Positions 1 through 8,554 of a stretch of 63,587 nucleotides of DNA are shown piece by piece. The notes beneath the pieces are model-generated. The model searched no databases and was not told the origin of the DNA. It saw nothing but the letters and a program-made list of their open reading frames with translations. This DNA comes from Duganella sp. sic0402 (lineage in GTDB: Bacteria > Pseudomonadota > Gammaproteobacteria > Burkholderiales > Burkholderiaceae_D): the NCBI RefSeq assembly GCF_019219065.1, contig NZ_JAHUWK010000017.1, forward strand, positions 1 to 63,587, given 5' to 3'. The translations under genes were made by a program, and so were the position numbers. Every line of letters begins with the position of its first letter. Within the stretch, counting starts at the first letter, position 1.

Positions 1-1812
1 GCGCTGGGCACCGAACAGGTAAAAGCACTGACCAGCGCCCAGTTCGGCGCGATCAACACCACCAACCTGGCCGCCCTGAGCACCAATCAGATCGTCGCCA
101 TTGGCACCAACCAGGCTGCTGCGATGAGCACCGCGCAGATCGCGGCGCTGAGCAGCAACCAGCTGAAAGCACTGGAAACCGAAGACTTCGCCGCGCTGAA
201 AACCGCGACCGTTGCCGCACTGGGCAGCGATCAGGTCAAAGCACTGACCACCGAGCAACTGGCTTCGCTGACCACCGCGCAAGCCGCCGCGCTGACCAGC
301 TCGCAAGTACTGGGCCTGAGCACCGAGCAGATCGCCCATCTGGAAACTGCCGACGTGGCCGCCCTGAAAACCTCGGTGATCGCCGCGCTGACCAGCAACC
401 AGATCGGCGCGCTGACCACCGAAGACGTGGTCGCCCTGAAGAGCGCGCAGTTTGCCGCGATGAATTCGAACCAGCTGACCGGCCTGACCACCGAGCAGAT
501 CGTCGCGATGAACTCGACCCACTTCGGTGCGCTCAACTCGACCCAGTTCAACGCGCTGTCGACCAACAACATCGCCGCGATCGAGACCGCTGACATCGTT
601 GGCCTGAAAACCAGCATCATTTCGTCGCTGAGCAGCGAGCAGTTCAAAGCGCTGGGCACCGAACAGGTAAAAGCACTGACCAGTGCCCAGTTCGGCGCGA
701 TCAACACCACCAACCTGGCCGCCCTGAGCACCAATCAGATCGTCGCCATTGGCACCAACCAGGCTGCTGCGATGACCACCGCGCAGATCGCGGCGCTGAG
801 CAGCAACCAGCTGAAAGCACTGGAAACCGAAGATGTGGCCGCGCTGAAAACCTCGGCGGTTGCCGCCCTGACCAGCGACCAGGTCAAAGTGCTGACTACC
901 GAACAGGTCGTGGCGCTGACCACCGCCCAGGCCGGTGCACTGACCACGCTGCAAATTGCTGCGCTGAGCACCAACAGCATCGCGGCGCTGGAAACCAATG
1001 ACCTGCGCGCCATCCGTACGGCGGCAATCAATGGCCTGACCACCGAGCAACTGCGTGCGCTGGACAGCAACCAGGTTGCCGCGCTGACCACCGCGCAAGT
1101 GGCTGCGCTGAGCACCAACGTGCTGGCGAACGGTCTGACCACCGAGCAGGTCGTGGCGCTGGGTACCAACCAGTTCGCTGCCCTGAGCACCGTCCAGTTC
1201 GTCGCACTGTCGAGCAATTCGATCGCGGCGATTGAATCGGGCGAAATCAGCAGCCTGCGCACCGCCCAGATCGCTGCCCTGCGCACCGAGCAGGTCAAAG
1301 GCCTGAGCGCAGACCAGGTTGGCGTGCTGTCGACCGCACAGGTTGCCGCACTGAGCACCACCGTGCTGTCGGCTGGCCTGAGCACCGAGCAGACCGCCGC
1401 GCTGAAATCCAACCAGGTCGCTGCGCTGAGCAGCTCGCAAGCCGCCGCGCTGGCAACCGATACGCTGAAAGCACTGGCGACCGAGAGCCTGGCCGCACTG
1501 AAGACCGCGTCGGTCGCTGCACTGAGCAGCAACCAGGTCAAGGCGCTGACCACCGAGCAGGTGATTGGCCTGAGCACCGCGCAGTTTGCCGCGATCACCA
1601 GCACCCAGCTGTCGGCGCTGAGCACCGAGCAACTGGCGGCGATCGAAACCGCTGACCTGCGTGCACTGCGCACCTCCGCGATTGCCGCGCTGAGCAGCAA
1701 TCAGCTGAGCAAGCTGACCACCGACCAGATCCACGCGCTGACCACCGCACAGGTTTGCTCGCTGACTTCGGCACAGGTTCCTGGCCTGACCACCGAACAG
1801 ATCGCTGCGCTG
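1..1812 (+). repeat. 24-bp-periodic coding repeat array with a 648-bp higher-order copy
   Basis: About 75 tandem 24-bp units encode the octapeptide repeats. Superimposed is a long-range duplication: bases 1-185 recur at 649-833 with only two substitutions (offset exactly 648 bp = 27 octads). After that point the two copies diverge although the octad frame is kept. This points to recent segmental duplication or gene conversion inside the array. A charged E-T-x-D octad followed by an A-L-K-T octad recurs every 7-10 units. Confidence 0.9.
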
Positions 1813-2598
1813 CCATCGCCTCTGGGTACCCCACTGGTGCTGGACCTGAACGGCAACGGCATCCAGACGGTTGGCCTCGATGCAGGCGTCAACTTCGACC
1901 TGCTGGGCAACGGTAACAAGACCAATGTCGGCTGGGTTGCCGGCGGCGACGGTCTGCTGGTACTGGACCGCAACGGCGATGGCCTGATCAACGATGGTAC
2001 TGAGCTGTTCGGCGCAGGCACCACGCTGGCCAACGGTCAGAAAGCCAAGACCGGCTACGAAGCACTGGCGGAACTGGATACCAACGGCGACGGCGTGATC
2101 GATGCCAAGGACCAGCAGTTCGGCAACCTGCGTGTGTGGGTGGACGCCAACGGCGACGGCATCAGCCAGGCCGATGAGCTGAAATCGCTGGCGGATCTGT
2201 CGATCACCAAGCTGAACCTGGACGCCAAGCAGGATGTGTCGCTGAACAATGGCAACATCGTCGGCATCACCTCCAGCTTCGAGACCGCCGACGGCGCAAC
2301 GCATACCGCAGCGGACGTCTGGTTCCAGATGGGCAGCACCGCAGCGACCAGCCTGAGCAGCAATGTCAGCGGCCTGTCGTCGGCGCTGTCGAGCTTCGAA
2401 GCAGCCGCCTCGGCCAGCACCACGGCCAAGCTGGAAGTGCCAGGCAACGTCGCCAGCTCGGCGGCCAAACTGGCCAGCGCGATCGGCAGCTACGAGAACC
2501 AGCTGACCGCGACCAGCTACCAGGCCGCTAGCGACGAGTCGCTGCGCCTGAAAGCGCTGCAAGGCGGTGCGCAACAGGGCTTCCTGGCTGCCAAGTAA
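1..2598 (+). CDS. Giant octapeptide-repeat T1SS-type surface protein (C-terminal part)
   Basis: The reading frame is open at base 1, so the start lies upstream of the window; 865 C-terminal residues are visible. Residues 1 to about 604 are uninterrupted 8-residue repeats of pattern A-L-[ST]-[ST]-x-[QD]-[IV]-x, about 75 units. A non-repeat tail follows with Asp/Asn-rich Ca2+-binding loops (LDLNGNG, LDRNGDGLINDGTELFG, DTNGDGVID, DANGDGISQADEL). This tail is shared with many type I secreted RTX-like proteins and with the 3029-aa protein at 24011-33100. There is no sign of a Sec signal in the visible part, but the N-terminus is missing. The gene ends 28 bp before a strong terminator and lies directly upstream of a T1SS exporter operon, so export by that machine is likely. 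Each repeat carries adjacent Ser/Thr, which makes the protein a candidate acceptor for the locus's GT41 glycosyltransferases (inference). Annotation pipelines often label such proteins heme-utilisation or calcium-binding; I see no basis for a heme function. Confidence 0.85.
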   Translation, partial: ALGTEQVKALTSAQFGAINTTNLAALSTNQIVAIGTNQAAAMSTAQIAALSSNQLKALETEDFAALKTATVAALGSDQVKALTTEQLASLTTAQAAALTSSQVLGLSTEQIAHLETADVAALKTSVIAALTSNQIGALTTEDVVALKSAQFAAMNSNQLTGLTTEQIVAMNSTHFGALNSTQFNALSTNNIAAIETADIVGLKTSIISSLSSEQFKALGTEQVKALTSAQFGAINTTNLAALSTNQIVAIGTNQAAAMTTAQIAALSSNQLKALETEDVAALKTSAVAALTSDQVKVLTTEQVVALTTAQAGALTTLQIAALSTNSIAALETNDLRAIRTAAINGLTTEQLRALDSNQVAALTTAQVAALSTNVLANGLTTEQVVALGTNQFAALSTVQFVALSSNSIAAIESGEISSLRTAQIAALRTEQVKGLSADQVGVLSTAQVAALSTTVLSAGLSTEQTAALKSNQVAALSSSQAAALATDTLKALATESLAALKTASVAALSSNQVKALTTEQVIGLSTAQFAAITSTQLSALSTEQLAAIETADLRALRTSAIAALSSNQLSKLTTDQIHALTTAQVCSLTSAQVPGLTTEQIAALPSPLGTPLVLDLNGNGIQTVGLDAGVNFDLLGNGNKTNVGWVAGGDGLLVLDRNGDGLINDGTELFGAGTTLANGQKAKTGYEALAELDTNGDGVIDAKDQQFGNLRVWVDANGDGISQADELKSLADLSITKLNLDAKQDVSLNNGNIVGITSSFETADGATHTAADVWFQMGSTAATSLSSNVSGLSSALSSFEAAASASTTAKLEVPGNVASSAAKLASAIGSYENQLTATSYQAASDESLRLKALQGGAQQGFLAAK

Positions 2599-2625
2599 GC
2601 TTTAGCGCCAGCAACAACGGCGCAT

Positions 2626-2662
2626 AAAACGGCAAGGCCTGCGGGCCTTGCCGTTTTTTTTT
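2626..2662 (+). terminator. Rho-independent terminator after the repeat-protein gene
   Basis: A perfect 14-bp stem (2626-2639 paired with 2644-2657, core ggcaaggcc/ggccttgcc) with a 4-nt loop is followed by a run of T to 2662. It lies 28 bp after the stop at 2598. It separates the repeat-protein transcript from the exporter operon that begins at 2806. Confidence 0.93.
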
Positions 2663-2805
2663 GATCGGCGGAACAGCAGGAGAAAGCTGCGTGTGTTTAG
2701 CAACAACAAATTGCCCTTGGCGGCAGTGGGCTGGGTTAGAATCGCAAGGCTGGATCAATAGTGCGCTAATGCAAGCTTTCCCCCAGCTTTCACGACTACA
2801 GGCCT

Positions 2806-4956
2806 ATGCAAGATAAATTTCCTCATACCGCGATTCAGTGTCTGACTGCCATCGCCCAGCATCACGGTCTGCAAATCAATCCCGAGCGCCTGATCGATGA
2901 AAACGCGCTGCGTGCCGAAGAACCCAGCACCGGCGCGCTGCTGCGCATCGCCTCCGACATCGGCCTGAAGGCCAAGGCAGATACCATCGACTGGTCGCGC
3001 CTGATGGCGCAGGGCGGGGTGTTCCCGCTGATGGCGCGCCTGGCGGATGGCAATATGGTGATCGTGGTCGGGGTCAAGCCGGGCGAGAACGGCGCCGCCG
3101 ACCAGGCGGCCGTACTCAATCCTGCGCTGGCCAACGCCACCGTGATGCTGGTGCCGCGCGCCGATTTCGAGCAGCGCTGGCGCGGCGACGTGGTGTTCAT
3201 CAAGCGCGAGCACAAGTTTACCGATCCCAACCAGCCGTTCGGGCTGCGCTGGTTCATTCCCGAGATCCTCAAGCAGAAAGCGGCGTTCCGCGACATCTTC
3301 ATCGCCGCGATCGCCATGCAGATGCTGGCGCTGGCGTCGCCGATCTTCTTCCAGCTGGTGATCGACAAAGTGCTGACCCACCAGAGCGTGACCACGCTGC
3401 AGGTGCTGTCGGTGGGCGTCATCATGGCGCTGGTGTTTGACGCCACCTTCGGCTTCCTGCGCCAGACGCTGACACTGGCTGCCTCCAACAAGATCGACAT
3501 GCGGCTGACCCGGCGCGTGTTCGCCCACCTGCTGTCGCTGCCGATCGATTTCTTCGAGACCACCAGCGCCGGCGTGGTCACCCGTCACATGCAGCAGCTG
3601 GAGAAAATCCGCGGCTTCCTGACCGGGCGCATGTTCATGACCGTGCTGGACCTGATTTCGCTGCTGGTGTTCGTGCCGGTCCTGTTCAGCTATTCGTTCA
3701 AGCTGGCGATGATCGTGCTGCTGTTCGCCGGCATGATCGGCGCGGTGGTGATGGCCATGGTGCCGACCTTCCAGCGCCGCCTCAACGCGCTGTATGCGGC
3801 CGAAGGCCAGCGCCAGGGCATGCTGGTGGAAACCATCCACGGCATGCGCACCGTCAAGGCGCTGGCGATCGAGCCGTCGCAGCGGCGCATCTGGGACCAG
3901 CGCTCGGCCGAAGCGATCACCATGCACTTCCGGGTCGGCCAGATTTCGATTGCCGGCAATGCCGTCACCGACTTCCTCGGCAAGCTGATGCCGGTGATGC
4001 TGATCGTGGTCGGCGCCGCCGACGTGTTCGACAGCACGCTGTCGGTGGGTGCGCTGATCGCCTTCCAGATGCTGTCCAGCCGCGTCACCCAGCCGCTGAT
4101 CTCGATCGTCGGCCTGGTCAACGAATACCAGGAAACCGCGCTGTCGGTGCGCATGCTGGGCGAGGTGATGAACCGCGCGCCGGAAGGCCGCCCCGGCGCC
4201 AACGGCCTGCGCCCGGTGCTGGAAGGCGAGATCAAGTTCGACAACGTGGTGTTCCGCTATCCGGGCGCGCAGAATATGGCGCTGAACAAGGCCAGCTTCA
4301 CCATCGAGCAGGGCACGGTGGTGGGCATCGTCGGCCGCTCCGGTTCCGGCAAGACCACCCTGACCAAGCTGATCCAGGGCCTGTATCCGCTGCAGGAAGG
4401 CCTGGTGCGCTTTGACGGCATCGACGCGCGCGAGATCGAGCTGCCGCACCTGCGCCGCCAGATCGGCGTGGTCTTGCAGGAGAACTTCCTGTTCCGCGGC
4501 ACGGTGCGCGACAACCTGTCGGTGACCCGTCCCGACGCGACCTTCGAGGAGCTGGTCGAGGCGGCGGTGGCGGCCGGTGCCGACGAATTCATCGAACGCC
4601 TGCCGCAAGGCTATGACACCATGCTGGAAGAGAACGCCGCCAACCTGTCCGGCGGCCAGAAGCAGCGGCTGTCGATTGCCCGTACGCTGGTGGCGCGGCC
4701 GCGCATCCTGATCCTCGACGAGGCCGCCTCGGCGCTGGATCCGGAGTCGGAAGCCATCTTTATCCGCAACCTGTCGAAGATTGCCGTCGGCCGCACGGTG
4801 GTGATGATTTCGCACCGCCTGTCGACGCTGGTCAACGCCGACAAAATCATGGTCATGCAACAAGGCTCCCTGGTGGACGCCGGCCGGCATGAAGAACTGC
4901 TTACCCGTAGCGACACTTATCAGCATTTATGGAACCAGCAAACAAGTCACCTCTGA
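2806..4956 (+). CDS. Type I secretion ABC transporter (HlyB/LapB-type)
   Basis: This 716-aa inner-membrane exporter ATPase drives one-step secretion together with an HlyD-type adaptor and an outer-membrane TolC-like channel; the channel is not in this window. An N-terminal C39-peptidase-like domain (about residues 1-130) comes first, then a six-helix membrane domain (about 150-440) and an ATPase domain (about 470-716). Walker A is GRSGSGKTT near residue 509, the signature is LSGGQKQ near 615, Walker B is ILILDEA and the H-loop is ISHR. In the peptidase-like domain the catalytic Cys position appears to be Thr8 (in HTAIQCL) and the His region reads GNMVIV. It should therefore bind substrate without cleaving a leader, as in HlyB and LapB. 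The last 28 nt overlap the adaptor gene, implying translational coupling. The neighbouring repeat proteins are the obvious substrates. Confidence 0.93.
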   Translation: MQDKFPHTAIQCLTAIAQHHGLQINPERLIDENALRAEEPSTGALLRIASDIGLKAKADTIDWSRLMAQGGVFPLMARLADGNMVIVVGVKPGENGAADQAAVLNPALANATVMLVPRADFEQRWRGDVVFIKREHKFTDPNQPFGLRWFIPEILKQKAAFRDIFIAAIAMQMLALASPIFFQLVIDKVLTHQSVTTLQVLSVGVIMALVFDATFGFLRQTLTLAASNKIDMRLTRRVFAHLLSLPIDFFETTSAGVVTRHMQQLEKIRGFLTGRMFMTVLDLISLLVFVPVLFSYSFKLAMIVLLFAGMIGAVVMAMVPTFQRRLNALYAAEGQRQGMLVETIHGMRTVKALAIEPSQRRIWDQRSAEAITMHFRVGQISIAGNAVTDFLGKLMPVMLIVVGAADVFDSTLSVGALIAFQMLSSRVTQPLISIVGLVNEYQETALSVRMLGEVMNRAPEGRPGANGLRPVLEGEIKFDNVVFRYPGAQNMALNKASFTIEQGTVVGIVGRSGSGKTTLTKLIQGLYPLQEGLVRFDGIDAREIELPHLRRQIGVVLQENFLFRGTVRDNLSVTRPDATFEELVEAAVAAGADEFIERLPQGYDTMLEENAANLSGGQKQRLSIARTLVARPRILILDEAASALDPESEAIFIRNLSKIAVGRTVVMISHRLSTLVNADKIMVMQQGSLVDAGRHEELLTRSDTYQHLWNQQTSHL

Positions 4957-6296
4957 GCTTCTTCAAGCGCAAGAAGGACGAAACCGAGATCGCGTTCCTG
5001 CCGGACGCCGACGCCATCGAGCGCGGCCCGCTGCCGCGCTTCGTGCGCCTGACGCTGCACCTGATGCTGCTGGTGTTTATCAGCTTCATCGTCTGGGCCA
5101 GTGTCTCGCCGCTGGACCAGATCGTGATCGGCCACGGGCGGCTGGTCAATCCGCTGCCGAACATCGTGGTGCAGCCGCTCGACACCGCGATCATCCAGAG
5201 CATCGAGGTGCGCACCGGCCAGGTGGTGCGCAAGGGCCAGGTGCTGGCCACGCTCGACCCGACGTTTACCGCCGCCGATGAAGCCCAGCTGCGCAACCGC
5301 CTGGCCTCGCTGGACACGCAGCGCGCCGGCCTGAGCGCCGAGTTGTCCGGTGCACCGGGCGCAACCGCGCAGCAGGGCAGCAGCGCCGACGCCCAGTTGC
5401 AGGCGCAGCTGTACAACGAACGCCGCGCCAACTTCGCGGCGCAGAAGAACAAGATGGACCAGAACATCGCGCGGCTGCGCGCCAGTCTGGAAACCAACCG
5501 CCACGACCAGGAAATCCTGGCCAAGCGGGTCAAGTCGCTGCGCGAGGTGGAAGCCATGCAGGAGCAGCTGGTGGCCGAGAACTTCGGCGCCAAGATGCAG
5601 CTGCTGGAAGCGCGCGACCGCCGCCTGGAAGTCGAGCGCGACATGGACATGCAGCGTAACAAGTCGATTGAGACGCGCAGCGAGCTGGCCGCAGCCGAAT
5701 CCGAGCGCGCCGCCTTCGACAAGAGCTGGCGCCAGAAATCCATGGAAGACCTGCGCGATGCCAGCCGCGAGCGCGACGACCTCAACGAGCAGCTGGCCAA
5801 GGCCGACAAGCGCCACAAGCTGGTGCAATTGGTGGCGCCGGCCGACGGCGTGGTGCTGGAGATCGGCAAGCTGTCGGTCGGCTCGGTGGCGCGCGCGGCC
5901 GAGGCGCTGTTCACGCTGGTGCCGCTGGATGCAGAGCTGGAAGCGGAAGTGGAAATCGATTCGCTTGACATCGGCTATATCAAGACCGGCATGCCGGTGC
6001 ACCTGAAAATCGATGCGTTCACCTTCATGAAACACGGCATGTTGGAGGGCAAGGTGCGCGTCATCAGCCGCGACTCCTTCAAGCGCGAGAACGCCGACAA
6101 GAACGGCGGCGGCATGGATACCTATTACCAGAGCCGCATCACCTACAGCGGCAAGCTGCGCAAGCTGCCGCCCGGCGCCCAGCTGCTGCCGGGCATGACC
6201 GTATCGGCCGAGGTCGTGGTGGGTCATCGCACCGTGATGTCCTACCTGATGTACCCATTGACGCGGGCGATGGACGAAGCCATCCGCGAACCTTAA
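4929..6296 (+). CDS. Type I secretion periplasmic adaptor (HlyD/LapC family)
   Basis: This 455-aa membrane-fusion protein should bridge the ABC exporter and an outer-membrane channel. A short cytoplasmic N-terminus is followed by a single membrane helix at about residues 38-58 (around LMLLVFISFIVWAS). Next come a lipoyl-like half (VQPLDTAIIQSIEVRTGQ), a long Glu/Arg/Gln-rich coiled coil (about 105-295) and a second lipoyl and beta-barrel region (LVQLVAPADGVVLEIGKLSVG). The C-terminus ends in the LLPGMTVSAEVVVG segment common to HlyD proteins. Its start lies inside the ABC gene (28-nt overlap), so the two are made together. A glycosyltransferase gene follows 16 bp downstream and is probably co-transcribed. 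Confidence 0.93.
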   Translation: MEPANKSPLSFFKRKKDETEIAFLPDADAIERGPLPRFVRLTLHLMLLVFISFIVWASVSPLDQIVIGHGRLVNPLPNIVVQPLDTAIIQSIEVRTGQVVRKGQVLATLDPTFTAADEAQLRNRLASLDTQRAGLSAELSGAPGATAQQGSSADAQLQAQLYNERRANFAAQKNKMDQNIARLRASLETNRHDQEILAKRVKSLREVEAMQEQLVAENFGAKMQLLEARDRRLEVERDMDMQRNKSIETRSELAAAESERAAFDKSWRQKSMEDLRDASRERDDLNEQLAKADKRHKLVQLVAPADGVVLEIGKLSVGSVARAAEALFTLVPLDAELEAEVEIDSLDIGYIKTGMPVHLKIDAFTFMKHGMLEGKVRVISRDSFKRENADKNGGGMDTYYQSRITYSGKLRKLPPGAQLLPGMTVSAEVVVGHRTVMSYLMYPLTRAMDEAIREP

Positions 6297-6312
6297 CCAC
6301 TACAGGCTTTCC

Positions 6313-7095
6313 ATGTTTACTGTCATCATCACCACCCACGACCGCCCGCTGCTGCTGAAGCGCACGCTGGCTTCGCTGATCGCCCAGACCTGCCAGGATT
6401 TCAAGGTGGTGGTGGTGTCCGATTCCGGCACCTATCTGCCGCCCTACGAAGAGCTGTCGCAGCTGAGCGGCCGTTTCGACTATGTGCTGCGCTGCAGTGG
6501 CGAAGCGGGCCCGGCGGCCAGCCGCAATATGGGCCTGGACATCGCCAGCGGCGAATACATCGTCTTCATCGACGATGACGACACTTTCGAGCCGGAGCAC
6601 TTCGCGCGCTTCAAGCAGCGCCTGCTGGTGGACCGTCCGGAAATCCTGTTCTGCGACTTCCAGGTGCGCTTTGAAGACCGCGCGGTGTATCCGCCGACCT
6701 TCATCTCCAACCAGTCGATGTCGATCGCCGGCGCTACCTTTGACAGTATTTACGTGCGCAACACCATCCCCAACAGCTGCCTGGCCTACCGCGCCGATGT
6801 GGTGAAGGGCGTGCGCACCGACACCACCATGCGCATTTACGAGGATTGGGATTTCCTGCTGGCGGCCATGCATGGCCGTTCGCTGGTGCACCTGGCCACC
6901 GATACTGTGGTGATCCACAAGACCCCGGCCACCGCGCCGGAGAATATGCGCCGCGGCAATACCCGCGAGGACCTGACGCTACCGGTGATGCTGGAACTCT
7001 ACCGCCGCCATGCGGCGCCCAACATGGAAACCCGGCTGGCGCGCCAGGCACTGCTGGCCAGCGCCGACATTCATTTCGACCTGTCGCACTTCTAA
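6313..7095 (+). CDS. Family 2 (GT-A) glycosyltransferase in the T1SS operon
   Basis: This is a 260-aa cytoplasmic GT2-type enzyme. The N-terminus VIITTHDRPLLLKRTLASL is the typical nucleotide-binding beta-alpha unit. The donor/metal motif is a run of four Asp in VFIDDDDTFEPEHF (about residues 88-101), and the acceptor side contains YEDWDFLL. It starts 16 bp after the adaptor stop with no promoter or terminator visible between them. That ties it to the secretion genes and is unusual for a T1SS operon. Donor and acceptor cannot be told from sequence; given the locus, extension of a protein-linked glycan is plausible (inference). The gene converges with the dideoxysugar genes on the other strand. 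Confidence 0.85.
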   Translation: MFTVIITTHDRPLLLKRTLASLIAQTCQDFKVVVVSDSGTYLPPYEELSQLSGRFDYVLRCSGEAGPAASRNMGLDIASGEYIVFIDDDDTFEPEHFARFKQRLLVDRPEILFCDFQVRFEDRAVYPPTFISNQSMSIAGATFDSIYVRNTIPNSCLAYRADVVKGVRTDTTMRIYEDWDFLLAAMHGRSLVHLATDTVVIHKTPATAPENMRRGNTREDLTLPVMLELYRRHAAPNMETRLARQALLASADIHFDLSHF

Positions 7096-7112
7096 GCAGC
7101 CAAACTGGCGGC

Positions 7113-8000
7113 TCAGGCCTGGTGGAACAGCGCCAGGCCCTGTGCCAGCCCGACCTTGGGCGTCCAGCCTGGCACGCTGCGGTAGCTATGCCATGGCAGC
7201 ATCACTTCGCGTTCGCGGTAGGGGCGGCCGCCCCAGTCGATGGCCAGCGGCTTGCCGCTGACCTGGGCATACAGCGCGGCAATCTCGCGCAGCGGCAGCG
7301 GCGCGCCGCTGGAGACGCCGTATTCTTCTATCGCTTCCGCCTGCGTGGCCAGCTGCTCGCTGGCCAGCAGGAAAGCCTCCAGCACATCGTCGATGTAGAC
7401 CAAATCCACCTGCTGTTCGCCCGGCGACATGCTGAGCGACGTGCCTTCGTTGGCGATCCGCTTCAGCAGGTTCAGCACCTTGGGACGCGGATCGCCGGCG
7501 CCATAGGTGTCGAACAGTTTGAGCGTGACCACGCGCAGGCCGTGCACCTCCACGTAGTAGCGTAGCAGCGCGGTGAACGCGGCCTTGGTGGCGGCATACA
7601 GGCAGACCGGGTTGTAGGCCGCATCCTGATAGTGTTCCCACGAGGTGCCGGTGTTGACCAGCTGGCGCACGCCGCAGGCCGCCATGGCTTCCGCCAGCTG
7701 GGTCGAGAACAGCAGATTGGCCTGGATCAGCCGTTCCACATCCTGCGGCTGGTGGGCTGCCAGGAACAGCGAGGCCAGGTGGAACACCACGTCCGGCGCG
7801 GCGGCGCGCATGATGTCGATCAGTTGCAGCGTGCTGCCGTCATGCCGGTGCAGCTGCGCCGCCGGCGGCAGGCCGCCGGTGGACGAGCTGTCGCGCAGCA
7901 GCACATGCACTTCCCAGCCGTCGGCCAGCAGGCGGCGCGTCAGCGCGGCGCCGATGAAGCCGGAGGCGCCGGTGACCAGCGCGCGGCGCGCGCCGCTCAT
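7113..8000 (-). CDS. ascF: SDR-family CDP-sugar 4-reductase (AscF/RfbJ-like)
   Basis: This 295-aa extended short-chain dehydrogenase has a Rossmann glycine motif GASGFIG near the N-terminus, catalytic Tyr and Lys in YAATK and an upstream Ser/Thr in NTGTSWEH. It is the last gene of a string with cytidylyltransferase, 4,6-dehydratase, 3-dehydrase and RmlC-like epimerase, and overlaps the epimerase gene by 4 nt (ATGA). In that setting the expected reaction is NADPH reduction of the C4 keto group of the CDP-3,6-dideoxy-4-hexulose. With a 5-epimerase next door the likely product is CDP-L-ascarylose; abequose or paratose synthase is the alternative. Family assignment is firm; the exact sugar is inferred. 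Confidence 0.7.
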   Translation of the reverse strand: MSGARRALVTGASGFIGAALTRRLLADGWEVHVLLRDSSSTGGLPPAAQLHRHDGSTLQLIDIMRAAAPDVVFHLASLFLAAHQPQDVERLIQANLLFSTQLAEAMAACGVRQLVNTGTSWEHYQDAAYNPVCLYAATKAAFTALLRYYVEVHGLRVVTLKLFDTYGAGDPRPKVLNLLKRIANEGTSLSMSPGEQQVDLVYIDDVLEAFLLASEQLATQAEAIEEYGVSSGAPLPLREIAALYAQVSGKPLAIDWGGRPYREREVMLPWHSYRSVPGWTPKVGLAQGLALFHQA

Positions 8001-8554
8001 GCCGCCGCTCCGTGGTAGCTGAACGGGCTATCGAATTCGGCCAGCGCCGGGAAGGTCAGGTCGCGCGCCGAGATCACCGGCTGCTGTACTGGCCAGGGGA
8101 TGCCGGCCGAATTCCACAGGATGCCGCCGTCATGCTGCGGCGCATAGGTGGTGGTGACCTTGTAGACCATCAGCGACAGCTCGCTGATCGAGCAGAAGCC
8201 GTGCGCCAGGCCGGCCGGCAGGTACAGCATGTGGCCGTTCTGCGCGCTCAGCTCCAGCGTGATGTGCTGGCCGTAAGTGGGCGAGCCGCGCCGCAGATCG
8301 ACTGCCGCGTCCAGCACCGCGCCCTGCACGCAGTAGACCAGCTTGGCATGGTCGTGCGGCGGGGTCTGGAAATGCAGGCCGCGTATCACATTGCGCTGCG
8401 AGGTCGAATAGTATTCCTCGGCAAAATCGGTGGCCAGTCCATGCTGGCGGAAGATATCCTGGTGGAATACCTTGACGAAGCTGCCGCGCTCGTCGCGGCG
8501 GATGTCGGGAATGATCTGATAGCAGCCCGGCAGGGCGGTGGCGACGATTTTCAT
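7997..8554 (-). CDS. ascE: RmlC-like CDP-keto-sugar epimerase (AscE-like)
   Basis: This 185-aa cupin belongs to the dTDP-4-dehydrorhamnose 3,5-epimerase family. The signature RGLHFQ carries the catalytic His, LAHGF lies in the second part of the fold, and VYKVTTTYAP carries the tyrosine region. The start at 8554 was chosen because its ATG overlaps the stop of the preceding gene as ATGA (8551-8554) and gives the normal family N-terminus MKIVATALPGCY. A longer in-frame extension would only run into the upstream gene. No dTDP-rhamnose genes are nearby, whereas all CDP-3,6-dideoxyhexose genes are. A role as the C5 epimerase of ascarylose biosynthesis therefore fits better than rhamnose synthesis (inference). 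Confidence 0.75.
   Translation of the reverse strand: MKIVATALPGCYQIIPDIRRDERGSFVKVFHQDIFRQHGLATDFAEEYYSTSQRNVIRGLHFQTPPHDHAKLVYCVQGAVLDAAVDLRRGSPTYGQHITLELSAQNGHMLYLPAGLAHGFCSISELSLMVYKVTTTYAPQHDGGILWNSAGIPWPVQQPVISARDLTFPALAEFDSPFSYHGAAA

Noticed and set aside
1..1812. Possible CRISPR-like direct repeats
   Set aside because: The period is 24 bp with no spacers, in frame throughout, and encodes octapeptides.
2711..2742. Promoter for the exporter operon (TTGCCC and TAGAAT)
   Set aside because: TAGAAT is a good -10, but the only -35-like hexamer is 20 bp away; a sigma-54 reading (GG-N9-GC) also misses the required spacing.
2755..4926. 723-codon minus-strand frame over the ABC transporter gene
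   Set aside because: Antisense shadow rich in His, Arg and Gln; the plus strand has all ABC motifs.
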